Source of the DNA: Symbiodinium natans
Taxonomy: Eukaryota; Sar; Dinophyceae; Suessiales; Symbiodiniaceae
Length of the DNA stretch: 64,000 nt
Direction: 5' to 3'
Assembly (NCBI GenBank): GCA_905221605.1
Contig: CAJNDS010000476.1
Span: forward strand, 62,001-126,000
Part shown: piece by piece, positions 28,956 through 38,838 of the stretch
Layout: each line of letters opens with the position of its first letter
How positions within the stretch are numbered: position 1 is the stretch's first letter
Translations under genes and position numbers: made by a program
The notes under the pieces: generated by a model
Seen by the model: the letters and a program-made list of their open reading frames with translations, nothing else
What the model was told of the DNA's origin: nothing
Databases searched by the model: none

Positions 28956-31900
28956 GACGCTGGGCTTGGTGTTGGGGTAGCCAACGCTAGTGTGTAGTCA
29001 TGGGCAGCCTTAGATTCAAATCGGTTGTGTCGCAGAGGGTGCTTTGGAAGAGACGATGCCAAGGCATTAATTACTTTGGCACCCAGAACGAGCTCCATGG
29101 CTGCGTCTCCGACGTCCAACGAATGTTGCCGCTCTTGGACCAGCTTGGGTTCCCCAGCAACGCAGAGAGCCGGAGGGTAATGGTGGACACGCCGGACTGG
29201 CCACAGCAGCTCCACCCCACGCTGGCCAACATGAGACAGGGCATCGCCTGGCTGACCCAAGATGCGCAGCCGGGGGACTCTTTGCTGTTCCATTACTCCG
29301 GACATGGCGGCCGCATGCCCCGCACAGATGGGCGGAGTGAGTTTCACGAGACGCTCTGCCCTGTGGATATGGATGCCGCGGGCATGCTCTTGGACTCTGA
29401 GCTCTTTGAGACACTGGTGCGGCCTCTCCCCAGCGGCTGCCGACTCACGTGCATCCTCGACAGCTGCCACAGTGGTGGCGTGCTGGATCTGCCCTTTATC
29501 TTCGTGGGCACGCAGGAGAATTTGGCCTCTGCCTTGGCGGGGGAAGCTGCGCAGATGGCGATGTCGAAAAATTGGCTTCAGGATCCTCGGCTCCGTTAAT
29601 CCAGTGTTTTGGATAAGCTTGAAACAAAGTTGCCACTGTTGCCACTAGCACCAGCTGGCTTGTTTTTGTAAGGTACACCAGTAAAACCCTTGTGAACTAC
29701 AGTAAGGTGTTGAAAGCCTGGCCGACAGAATCTTCAATTTGTTTAATGTGTAAGCTGAAGAACAAAGGCCGCTGTATGCAAGCTCTCAAAGGGAAGTCAG
29801 CGATCAGAATCACCAGGAATCGTTAGTTAGAGAGGTCGCACTTTTTGTCGAGAAATTGGCTTCAGGATTGGCAAGCTTGGAAGGACAGCGACGACCCTGC
29901 CATGCTGCTTTCAGATGTGGCTTCCATGGGGATGGACCTGTGGGGCCTTTGGGGCAAATACAATGAGACGCGGGGTGCCAACGAGCAGGGTTTTCGCACC
30001 GACGAGGCCGAGAATGCTGGCATTGCTGTGGCAACCCGGCTTCACGATGCTGGAAGGCTTGTCCTTTTTTGCACAAGCCAAACACTCAAAAAGCCCTCAC
30101 CACCCAGAACCACGAGCTTCGCAACAGCTAAAGCACGCTTGGATCCCTTGCTATTGGTAAGCCTGCTCAGCAACAGCCCTCTCGCTGCACCCGCCCGCAA
30201 GCCCAGGGCGAAGTGGTGGCCTTCACGGGCTGCGCCTCCGAACAAACCAGCGCTGATGTAGGAGACGTGGGCTCGCAGTTCCAGCCGCCAGTTCAAAGAT
30301 GGGGGGGAGTTGCGCAGGGGCATGACGTAGAGGCCTCGTGTGAAGGGACCTGGAGATAATTTTGTGAGGTGAAGGCTGAAAGTACAGTCACCAGGATCCG
30401 TTACATGAAGGCGAGAGGTGGCGTGGATTTCCAGTTTGCCTCCAAGAAAATGCTTCACCCAAGATGCCATAACGAGAAGGTCTCCCAAAAGGCGACCAGC
30501 AACTGCGCGAATTTGTTTTGCGGGTTTCTGAGCGATCATCCCCAGGCTTCAGCCAACCCTGGGTGCAGCGAACGCAGGTGCACCTCTCCATGTTGCCTTG
30601 TGCCCTTCTGCATGTTTTGGTGTCCGCTCTGATGGGGTTGTTTTTTTGGGTGTTTTCGCCGCTGTTTTCTTGCGACCGGTTCCTTCGCGCCTCAGATGTT
30701 CCAAGCCCAGAGCCAAGAGGTCTTGGACTCCAGGATTTCGGCTCGGGGGCGTTTCAAGGGCTCGTTCTGGGGTTGCGGAAGTAAACAGGAAAGTGAGAGA
30801 TTACCAAGAAGCATGAAGAAGCAAATCTCTCCTAGGCCTTCAACTGACACCTCCATTGTACCCGGGCCAGCGCTTTGGCAACGTAATGCAAGGTAGTCCG
30901 AACATCGCACTTCTGCTTAATGCAACGAGCTCACCTCGAAAATCCTACGCCGCAGCCTCGGTAGAGTTGCGGCAGGAGGGCACTTGCTCCTGGAGGGTGC
31001 CGGGAGGGCTGGAGGCCAGAGCCGTCAGATTCGAACTGGGCCTCTCCAGTGCGTTCTGTGAGCCGAGTGAAGGGTCTTTTTGACGCAAAGGGGGTTCTTT
31101 TGAGCTGAGGAGTCTTGGGCTGGTGCCACTGTAGGTGTACCATAGCATCATGAGATGGGAGGGGGCCATGATAGAGCGTGATGGAAGACGTGTTGGCCAT
31201 GTCGGCCATGTGGGCTGTTCGGCTTCGAAGACCCTGACGGGGCGCAGGCGCCCTGACCTCCGCTTTCATCGAGGCCATGCAGGCTCAGGGCCAAGAGAGT
31301 ACGATGCTTGGCTGAAGTTCAGCCAAGGGTCTTGGCCTCGAGGAAAGGTTAGTTGATGCTATTTTGTTGCGAGCCGTTTTGCAAGGCGTGCAGCTAAGAA
31401 GGAAACACGCTCTGTGCTACCAGTATGTAGAATTTTCCGTACGTTTTGGGTAGTAGAAGGGTAAGTTGGTCGTTTGTACATGTCACGTTTCAATCCAAGA
31501 TGTGTTCCTTGTTTGATGACGCAAAACCTCGAAGCCCATGCCATTTTGGCTCAAGTTGGCCCAATTTGCCATTCACGCTCCAAACAATCATATCCATTTG
31601 GTGCTATCCGATTACGAACCATGCAAGGTGCATTCCTCCGCTTGCTTCTTGTGGCATCTTTGCAGCTGTGCCACAGCCGATTCTTGAGGCATGCTGAGGA
31701 CGTGCCAGTGCATGACCAGCAGGAGACCTGCTCGCCCCTCACAAACCATGGAACGTACTCCTCGGTTCGTGTAAGGGTGGGCACACCACCTCAGCACTTC
31801 GACCTGGTAGCGGACACAGGCAGCAACAACTGTATCGTGATGGATTGCGAGTGTGCCCAATGCCCACAGGATTGGGGGAAGTGCTTTACTGGTGCGGGAA

Positions 31901-34252
31901 AGTCCAAGACGTTCGAGCTGCCGAAGTACAAGTCGAAGAACCCACTGCTTGGATCCAAGGGCAAGTTCTTGCCTGCTTCAACGCTGCTGACCTTCGGAAG
32001 TGGACAGATTGCTGCCCATGTTGCCACCGACGAGGTTGGCGTCGGTCACACACATGCCTTCATGAAGAATGGCTTGCTGCTGATGGTCGACCAGGCCCTG
32101 CGCCTCCAGGGACCCTTCGAGGGCATCTTGGGATTGGGGCGACCAGAGGTCAAACTGAGTGGCAAAGTCAACCATACGGGAGGAGAGCTCGATATCCACG
32201 TCCCAGGTTACGCCGAGGCTGCCGGTGTTCAACGTTTCTCAATGTGCTTCAACAAAGAGGCAGATGGCGTGCTAGGCCTGCACACCCCAGAGCACCCCAC
32301 CCGTTTGGAGTCGGTAGGCCAGATCCACTGGGGGGTTGATTTCCACGGCATCTCCATCGGCGAGGGCAAGAACAGGCACAAGGTCAAGTTCTGCAATCCC
32401 AAAGACAAGCAACCAGGTCAGGAGACCATCTGTGGCCTCATTCCGGACAGTGGGACCACCATGATCACGGGGCCAGAAAGCCAGCTGGCTGATCTTTACA
32501 TGGACCTTTGCTCCAAATGGCCCCGTTGTGAAAAGGCTTTCTCCGAGGTGAGCAAAGAGATGCACGACTTGCAGGCGCAGGGCATGCAAGTGGGACTGTC
32601 CTTGACGCAGCACGCGACGGTTCCAGAGGACCTGGCGGATGCCTTGAAGAAGCTCCAGGATGCAATGAAAGCAGGTGGCAAAGCCGACCCTGGCAATGCT
32701 GCCGATATCGCTGACATCCTTGGAGGTGCAGCCGACGTGGAAGCCGCAAAGTCCCAGAAGGACTACATGAAGGCCAACGTTTTCCTGCTGTTGTTGGAGC
32801 ACTGTGAAGACTGGGCCGAGGGAGTGGACTTGGACAAGGAGCTTCCCAAGTTGAACTTCCACGTCGCTGGCCTGAACGGTGCAGAGACGGAGCTCTCACT
32901 GAACCCGAAGACCTACATCATGACGGCCAACGCCGAAATTAAGGTTCCGGAGATCAAGAATCTCGGTGGGTTGAACATTCAGATTGAGCGGAGGAAGAAG
33001 GGGAAGGTCTGCATGCCTGCCTTCCAGCCGGCTCCTTTCACCACCAAGCTGAACGGAGAGGTTTGGATCATGGGCACGCCTTTGTTCTACGAGTACACTG
33101 CTCATTACGACCGTGGTAGTGAGGACGGCAAGGTGAAGCCAAGCATGGCCTTCACCCACGCGGACGAGGAGCCCTGTGGCAGCTGCCAAAACAACCGCAT
33201 CCTTCGTGAGACTCATCCATCCTTGACGCAGAAGAAGACCGAGAAGACGGGTGTCGAGTCCCTCCGCCAGCTCACGAAGGCTCCCATTGTGCGCAACTTC
33301 ACTTCCACGCACTCACTCTGAATGTGAAACAGCATTCTGAGGCAGGCTTCTGTGGACAGCAGTGTCTCCAATCAATTGCTCGTCAAGCACTTTTATGTAG
33401 CTAGTATGCCAGCTGTGGAATGTACGTCCTCGCGAAACGTGAGAGACTTACATGCTGGCCACTACCGGATGAGCATGGTGCACACCCGCACGTACATCCG
33501 AAAGGGTTCTGTGTGTTGGGTTGGGGGCGTGATTGGTTGAATTGGGTGGAGTTCTCTTTTTGCAGGGACGAAGGTAGGCATCTGCCTGGAAGATGAGTGC
33601 TAAGGCTGCCAAGTCGCATCGTTCTTGAACCCAGTTTGCGTTTTTAAAGCAGGCTTTTGCAGAGAGACTGGGCCTGTTGCTCCGAGACTGTTGGACCCAT
33701 CTGCCTCGCTCGGCCTCTGCTAGTAGCTGCTAGTGCGAGAGTCGAAAGCTACAAGCATCTAAGCTTGAAGCCAGCCTCAGGTATGTGCAACTCTTGGAGC
33801 ACCTACGTCAGCGCCTGGAAAGCGCAGGCCTTAACGCACGGATGTTGGCAAGCGCTTGCACCGCAGTCCGAGTAGGAGGCAACAAAAAGAGCATGAAAGA
33901 GCACTAAAACGCCCTGTAGTCGGATCGAAGAGCAGTTCCTGCCTTGAACTGCTCGGTCAAGATTTGTGAGGCTCTGAGGCTCTTTAAACTTCAAAGGGGC
34001 CCCAGACTTGCAGACTCGGGGGTGAAGAAGTCTTTGTTGAGCTGGTTCCCATCCATGGCAGGATTCAGCCAAGTTCCGCAGCTGGCCTCCAGCTTAGTCC
34101 TGGACCTGAACACGCCCTTCTCGGTGGACAAGGTTACGCCCATTCCCCAGCAAGGAGCGATGCCGGCGACTCCCGGCATATTTTGGAGCCCAAACTTGTT
34201 GCCAAGACAAGCTGTGCGACAGGTTTTCGAGCCTTGCATGGCTGTCCAGTGA
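28802..34252 (+). CDS. Metacaspase (caspase-like cysteine protease), at least six exons, hosting a nested gene
   Basis: Metacaspases are Arg/Lys-specific cysteine proteases of protists, plants and fungi. Exons: 28802-28955, 29064-29581, 29866 to about 30030, 30207-30270, 31248-31310, 34062-34132 or reading on to a stop at 34250-34252. The order is a Pro-rich prodomain, GRRKSLLVGINYFGT, HYSGHGG (catalytic His), DSCHSGG (catalytic Cys), FTGCASEQTSADV (p10 signature), ALTSAFIEAM, then GFSQVPQLASS and LDLNTPFSVD (C-terminus). All junctions with two resolved ends are phase-consistent; donors are GA, GA, GC and GC. The last intron (31311-34061) contains an entire aspartic protease gene on the same strand. 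Confidence 0.88.
29064..29581 (+). CDS. Metacaspase exon 2: p20 catalytic region
   Basis: It reads INYFGTQNELHGCVSDVQRM, MRQGIAWLTQDAQPGDSLLF, then HYSGHGGRM (His), FHETLCPVDMD, LTCILDSCHSGGVLDLPF (Cys) and ends MSKNWLQ. Both catalytic residues are intact. The exon end lies inside a 23-bp sequence repeated at the end of the following intron. Confidence 0.9.
29582..29865 (+). other. Metacaspase intron bounded by a 23-bp direct repeat
   Basis: Intron of 284 nt, GA donor and AG acceptor. Bases 29562-29584 and 29846-29868 match at 22 of 23 positions (A versus G at one). The repeats straddle the two splice junctions at the same offset, so splicing restores exactly one copy in the mRNA. Confidence 0.8.
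29866..30030 (+). CDS. Metacaspase exon 3
   Basis: It reads DWQAWKDSDDPAMLLSDVAS, LWGLWGKYNETRG, FRTDEAENAGIAV. This lies between the catalytic Cys region and p10, where metacaspases are variable. Several phase-0 donors (GC or GA) near 30020-30040 are possible, so the end is approximate. Confidence 0.7.
30207..30270 (+). CDS. Metacaspase exon 4: p10 signature
   Basis: GEVVAFTGCASEQTSADVGD is the metacaspase p10 block (usual form FSGCxDxQTSADV). It starts after GCCCAG and ends in phase 1 before a GC donor at 30271. Confidence 0.85.
31248..31310 (+). CDS. Metacaspase exon 5
   Basis: After GGCGCAG it reads ALTSAFIEAMQAQGQESTML, matching the family's GGAMTxAFxxxL helix. It ends in phase 1 before GC at 31311 and joins in phase to 34062, giving TMLGFSQVPQL. 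Confidence 0.82.
31540..31555 (+). other. Dinoflagellate spliced-leader relic
   Basis: GCCATTTTGGCTCAAG is identical to the last 16 nt of the 22-nt dinoflagellate spliced leader (known from the literature to be trans-spliced to mRNA 5' ends). Extending to 31534 gives 19 of 22 matches, with three substitutions just upstream. It ends in AG 65 nt before the protease ATG. A genomic copy of this leader next to an intronless gene is the mark of a retroposed mature mRNA, and the relic's own AG can serve as a new trans-splice acceptor. Confidence 0.88.
31621..33321 (+). CDS. Pepsin-family (A1) aspartic protease, intronless, nested in the metacaspase intron
   Basis: Secretory-pathway endopeptidase, 566 aa from ATG 31621. 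I prefer this start to the in-frame upstream ones because it begins a signal peptide (MQGAFLRLLLVASLQL) and lies downstream of the leader relic. The first active-site Asp is in DLVADTGSNNC (Asp65), with a Cys-rich loop to about residue 88. The flap-like region is LLTFGSGQI (about 122-130). The second active-site Asp is in LIPDSGTTM (Asp276). LNGEVWIMGTPLFYEYTAHY is the usual C-lobe strand. Between about 300 and 400 is an Ala-rich helical insert absent from pepsins. No intron interrupts it, unlike its neighbours. Confidence 0.93.
   Translation: MQGAFLRLLLVASLQLCHSRFLRHAEDVPVHDQQETCSPLTNHGTYSSVRVRVGTPPQHFDLVADTGSNNCIVMDCECAQCPQDWGKCFTGAGKSKTFELPKYKSKNPLLGSKGKFLPASTLLTFGSGQIAAHVATDEVGVGHTHAFMKNGLLLMVDQALRLQGPFEGILGLGRPEVKLSGKVNHTGGELDIHVPGYAEAAGVQRFSMCFNKEADGVLGLHTPEHPTRLESVGQIHWGVDFHGISIGEGKNRHKVKFCNPKDKQPGQETICGLIPDSGTTMITGPESQLADLYMDLCSKWPRCEKAFSEVSKEMHDLQAQGMQVGLSLTQHATVPEDLADALKKLQDAMKAGGKADPGNAADIADILGGAADVEAAKSQKDYMKANVFLLLLEHCEDWAEGVDLDKELPKLNFHVAGLNGAETELSLNPKTYIMTANAEIKVPEIKNLGGLNIQIERRKKGKVCMPAFQPAPFTTKLNGEVWIMGTPLFYEYTAHYDRGSEDGKVKPSMAFTHADEEPCGSCQNNRILRETHPSLTQKKTEKTGVESLRQLTKAPIVRNFTSTHSL
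33322..34061. other. 3' part of the host intron
   Basis: Sequence after the protease stop up to the metacaspase acceptor at 34061. No poly-A tract or target duplication from retroposition is obvious; no gene recognised. Confidence 0.5.
34062..34252 (+). CDS. Metacaspase exon 6: C-terminus
   Basis: It reads FSQVPQLASSLVLDLNTPFS, equivalent to the QxPQLSSS and DLxxPF end of metacaspases. It either ends at a GT donor at 34133 or reads through VTPIPQQGAMPATPG to stop TGA 34250-34252. The readthrough composition is acceptable, so I take the stop as the gene end. Confidence 0.75.
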
Positions 34253-34744
34253 TGAATGGATTAGAGTCCCTGTGGGCGCCGTCGGTGTTTTCAGACAGTT
34301 TTGGTACCCTACCCCAGCTTGTGTGGAATGGACTGCTTGCTTTCTGCTACCCATGGCACTGCCTAGGAAGTCCATGGATCGTGACCTGCCCGGCTATGGC
34401 GGATATGCGGACCAAAATCAGGATCCCTGCCATGCCTGTGTGTGCCTCCCCTGATTCTACCCTCACTGCCATCATCCCCTTCAAGTGCCAGGGGTCGATG
34501 TTCACGGACATGCTTGCGGGCGTGCACCTTGCCAGCTCAGTGCGCATAGGTGTAGGGCCCCGAAAGTGCGGGCTCAGCATCCATGCAGTTTCTGAAGAAC
34601 ATGATTGAGAGCAGACCTGCTGAGACACTGAAGGCCCAGGGACGACCTCCCCATAGCAAACCCCGAACCTTCCAGTCCTAAACTTCGTCGCAGGTTTTAT
34701 CTTCGGTCCGATCTTTTTGTGTTGAGAGAAGATGAGAGAAGAAG

Positions 34745-36270
34745 GTGAGAGAAGGGCAGCTGTCCCTTCTGAGGCAGAACATGCTCCTGGCCGAGGAGGG
34801 GGCGGAGCTCATGGAGGAAGCAGGTCGTCAGGGTTGGGGGTTTTCAGGGATCAGAATTGTTTGGGAGGTCCCAGGCTCTGGGGCCATCGTTACCGGGAGG
34901 CGAGGGCCGAAGTGTGCGAGGAAAGCCCCTGGCCGGGCAGGTGACTTTCTCATGGAGGAGATGGCTCCCGACGATGATTTCTGACTTCTGAGTGCCCCCC
35001 AGACCTGACGTCGAAGTTTGTGAAACCAGGAGAGCTTGTTGAACACGTATGGGGCTGTCGGGCATGGGGTTCGACAGTGAGCGAGGGATTTTCCAAGAGT
35101 TTCTGACCTGCTGTTGCAAGTGGGCCTGTGTCTTTTGGTTGCCGGAGGCAACGTGCCATTGCTCGCAAAGCTTGGTCACAACTTATGGGTTGTGTCGGAA
35201 ACTTGCTCCTGATTTGACGATGTGTGGCCACGAGCTCGTGACATTCATTCATCAGATTTCATCCATTTTGCAGCCTAGGCCTTCTCATCAAAGGAATCAG
35301 GTGCCAGTTGCGTTTCGCAGGAGTCCGGCAGATGCACTGTACAGATGTGCTCAGACGAGGCCTCTTCACCTTTTCAGAGACCCTCTTGACTTTAGATCCT
35401 CGATGCTTGAGCGGTGAAGAACACAGCACGTCGTTTCGTGCGCACAATGGTCCTGCCGGTTTTCTTGAAACCAACTCTGCTTTCGATTTGCTGGGGCTGC
35501 CGGCCAGTCTCCGGCTGAGGCAGGGGAGGTGCTCGTCCACGGTGGCGGACGACGGGCTCTCAGATACTTCTTGCCATCCCGTGGTGCCCTAGCAAATCTG
35601 GCAGGCCATGTGGAGTGCAACAGGTTCAGGAAACGGCCCGAATTAGAGTACTTGCCGCAACGAACACTTTCGAAACAGCTTAGCCGCGTCTTTCGTGCTC
35701 AGTCAGGGAAGTGCAACTACCAAGTGTCAACCTTACCAGGCAAGGCTCGGCCAACACCGGACCATGTGCCACGCTCTGAGGTCAAGACGTTCTCTGGACA
35801 TGGGTCCTCTGAGGAGCTTACCAACAGATGGTTTGAACGGGATTCTTCGTTGGGGTGTTTAATGGTGTTTACACTTCACCGAGCCACTTCGTCGACCCTT
35901 GTAGTGTGCGGGCACCCACGCCCATTGGCCCATCGGAGACCGAGCCCACAAGACGCCAGGAGAGCTTGGTGGCACCATGGGGCGGAGGCTTGGAGAGCAA
36001 ACTTCAGGATGCGCTCGAGGAGTTTTTGGGAGTGCCCAGCACCGTAGCAAGCACGCCTTTGAGGCAGCGAAGATGAGACGCAGGCATCTGCACCGTCATC
36101 GCCTCGTATCCAGGCCCCCCAAGTGCTGACCACAGAGAAGACTATTGACAACACTCGGTGCGTGCTCAGCTCGATTCCTGTGCAGGTCTTCGCGCCTGAG
36201 GTTGCAAAGCCGGGCCCTCAGGAACCAATCGGAACCAACCCTAGAAAGAGGACACCAAGTCCAAAAGATG
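34745..36270 (+). CDS. Exons of an unassigned helical/disordered protein
   Basis: Exon 34745-34823 reads REGQLSLLRQNMLLAEEGAE and LMEEA before GT: a charged helix. Near 35902-36070 it reads APTPIGPSETEPTRRQESLV, then SKLQDALEEFLGVPSTVAS. From about 36114 (after TATCCAG) it reads APQVLTTEKTIDNTRC, then FAPEVAKPGPQEPIGTNPRK and RTPSPKDAK. A further open frame at 35529-35640 may contribute. Low-complexity, Pro/Glu/Lys-rich and without a known domain. It could be the continuation of an upstream gene or a separate one. Confidence 0.45.
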
Positions 36271-36491
36271 CAAAGGGGTCAGGCTTGTGTGTCAGTGTTG
36301 TATGGGGCACGTGAGCAAACAAGGGCCACAGCGGAAGGGGGGGGGGGGCAGGACGGACCCAAAAAGTAGACCAAACAACGCACATCAGGAGAGTGAAAGT
36401 GATGCTCCCGGTGTGCAAGCCTCAGCTGCTGCTGCGTTGCTCTGTTGTTTTTTTTTGGGGGCATCTGAGGAGTCGTAATTTCATTGCTTGC

Positions 36492-36655
36492 CACTCAGTC
36501 CGGCGCGGGCGCGGCACGAAGAGAAGGAGTCCCCTCAGGCTCCGGCTTTGTCATTCGGAAGTCTGTTTATGGCGCTTGGCGTCCCTGGAGCATTGGAGCC
36601 ACTTGCCCCCAAGCAGAGGCATCACCGAGACGCAGTCTGCTTGCGTGGCGCTCAG
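36492..36655 (+). CDS. Unassigned exon
   Basis: After CACTCAG it reads ARARHEEKESPQAPALSFGS, LFMALGVPGALEPLAP, KQRHHRDAVCLRGAQ and ends before GTTAAG. Possibly the next exon of the preceding unknown protein. Confidence 0.4.
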
Positions 36656-38535
36656 GTTAAGTGTGTTCAAGACATTCGCATGCAGGACACCGGAGTCAGG
36701 CCCTGCATGGGACTTTCCAGATCTGGCCGCAGTTTTTTCCGAAGTTCTCAACCTTCATCCTGGTCCGACGCATTCAGTACAGTAAGCCTGCAAGACCCTC
36801 AAATTCAGGTGCCTCGCACGGGGGATGAATCGGTGAAAAGCCAAGTGCCGGGACCTCGCAATTGGCAATTGGGTTGGAAGGGCCCACAAGGTGATGCGGG
36901 GATGGATAGGACAGGTTCAGGGAGTCTCGCTGCAGAGCTACCTGCCCAAAGTCAATTTTTTTGGATTGAGGGCTTTCAAAAGTGACCTGTGCAGCTTTCA
37001 GCCCGAATCCCTCGCATTAGATTTTCGGGGGCAAACGTGGCCGAAGAAGTGGGGCCCAAACGGCTAAAGTGAAGTTACCCAACCATACCTGCGGGCAAGG
37101 TCGTTCTACAGTGCCATGTCTTCTTGCTCGGAAGAGGCGTGTTGTGCTCGTTGCTTAAGCCGTCGACCGGGAAAAGGCCGCCAGGCTTGGGATGCCTCTG
37201 CAGGGTGCGATTCGCCTAGGTTAAAGTTCGAATCTGAACGAAGCCGAGGGGAACTCGGCAGGTTAAAGCCCCGTGCAAAAGCTCGAATCTTTCCACAGTG
37301 CGCAAAAAGCCGCCCAAAATACCTGGTCCCCCAAACTGATATCCAACGGCAGGCCCAGGGCTTGGATGACTTCGGTGGCTGGGATCTCACTGCACACGCT
37401 TCGCCAGGGTTTGGCTTTTTGACGGGCATGGACTGTCCGAAGGGCCGGATGAGACATGACGTGTTTCAAGGAAACCTTAAACCCAGAACCTCGAATCCGC
37501 ACACTTCGCCCGTCAGAAGCCACGTGCTCCACGGCTCCACAATCTCTCACAGAACCATATGCTCTCAGCCCTGGCTCTCAGCGCAACCCGGATCCCCGAA
37601 ACCCAGCCCAAAGCCTCCTAAGTGCCAGTCACGGCTTGAGTGGCTCGCAGCTCTCGCGTGGCAGCGTGAAAAGCCCCTGTCCGAAAGCGCCGCTCAGGCA
37701 TCAGCTCTTTCCCCGCGGTCTGCTGAGACTGTCAACTCCTCGGCGTCGCTGCCAAGGTGACGTCTTAAGGGTCCTGGGGCAGTTTACTGCGCTGGCCTTG
37801 TTTTAGAGAAGGCTTTATCGAGTGTTCAGGGACGAATGAGTTTGGATTTGGATTTGGAAAGGTATTTGTTTGCTCTTGCACATTGCACAGTCCGCTTTTA
37901 ATTCAACTTCCGATCTGCGGAAAGGAAGTCCGGATTGCACGTGCTTGCCGCTGCCAAGTGTCTGGAAGCAATGTCGTGAGATTCTGGGAGCCAGGTTTGC
38001 GGGTCGACCAGCAGGGTTTAAGCTTTCCAGACCCAAACCATCCCAAACCCGAAGCAAATCCTTAGCAGAAATCATGATCCCGAAATGAATAGAAAATTAG
38101 TCTGGACACGTGCAGTGCTCATTTTGGATGGGACCCGGACTTGTTGAGCCCCTGATCTTGATCTGCGTGGAGCAGGCAGCAGTTACACAACCACTTGTTT
38201 TTTTTTTGTATTTTTCCTGTTTGCCTTTTGCTTTGAGATGTTTTTGTTGCGTTGCCTTTTGGCGTTTTGGCGGATCCAACGCTCTGGAGCATTGCGCTTA
38301 TGACGAGATGCTTGCTATATGCACCTGCGCTGGTTGGAAGTGTGCCGTAAACCCTGAAGTTGGTAACGCATGTCGGGCATGTGAGAGCAGATCCAAAGCA
38401 TGGGCTCCTACGTCCAGACGCCCCTTTACAAGGATGGTGCCGCAGGGATTGCCTGCTTTCTTCCACCCGTTCCAGGGACAACCCTGTCCAACGGGTCTTA
38501 TTTCATTTTGAAGGTTTGAAGTTAGTTAAAGTCCG
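36656..38535. other. No clear gene
   Basis: Several mid-length open frames on both strands (for example 37116-37760) conflict with one another and resemble nothing known. Poly-T runs occur at 38200-38210 and 38237-38241. Confidence 0.35.
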
Positions 38536-38838
38536 TTGGTGCGGCCCAAGCCGTGGCGCGAAGTGCACGGCAGGGCGGTGGTTTGTAGGGCCAAGCTGGC
38601 CAAGCTGAAGCTAGGAGCCCCTACACGCGCCGCTTTTGGGACGGCAACAGTTTCTGATGGATGCCCTACAGAAGGACAGCCATCGGAGACCCTGAGAGGT
38701 ACGGAAGTATGGGGCACCGGAGTTTCCAGCTCCTTGGGCCCCGCGTTACGGAGCCGCCACCACAAGGCCAAGGGCCTGGCGCGGCTCAGCGAGGCTTCTG
38801 TTTCGCCGGCGCGTGCCGGGGCACCAATCTGTGGCTGA
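38536..38838 (+). CDS. Unassigned 100-codon open frame
   Basis: Reads AKLKLGAPTRAAFGTATVSD, EVWGTGVSSSLGPALRSRHH and ends APICG before TGA. GC-rich third positions suggest coding, but the opposite strand is also open over the same bases (38526-39053), and a partial inverted repeat near 38650-38700 makes both strands read SDGCP. Likely part of a repeat family. Confidence 0.25.
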   Translation: MVRPKPWREVHGRAVVCRAKLAKLKLGAPTRAAFGTATVSDGCPTEGQPSETLRGTEVWGTGVSSSLGPALRSRHHKAKGLARLSEASVSPARAGAPICG

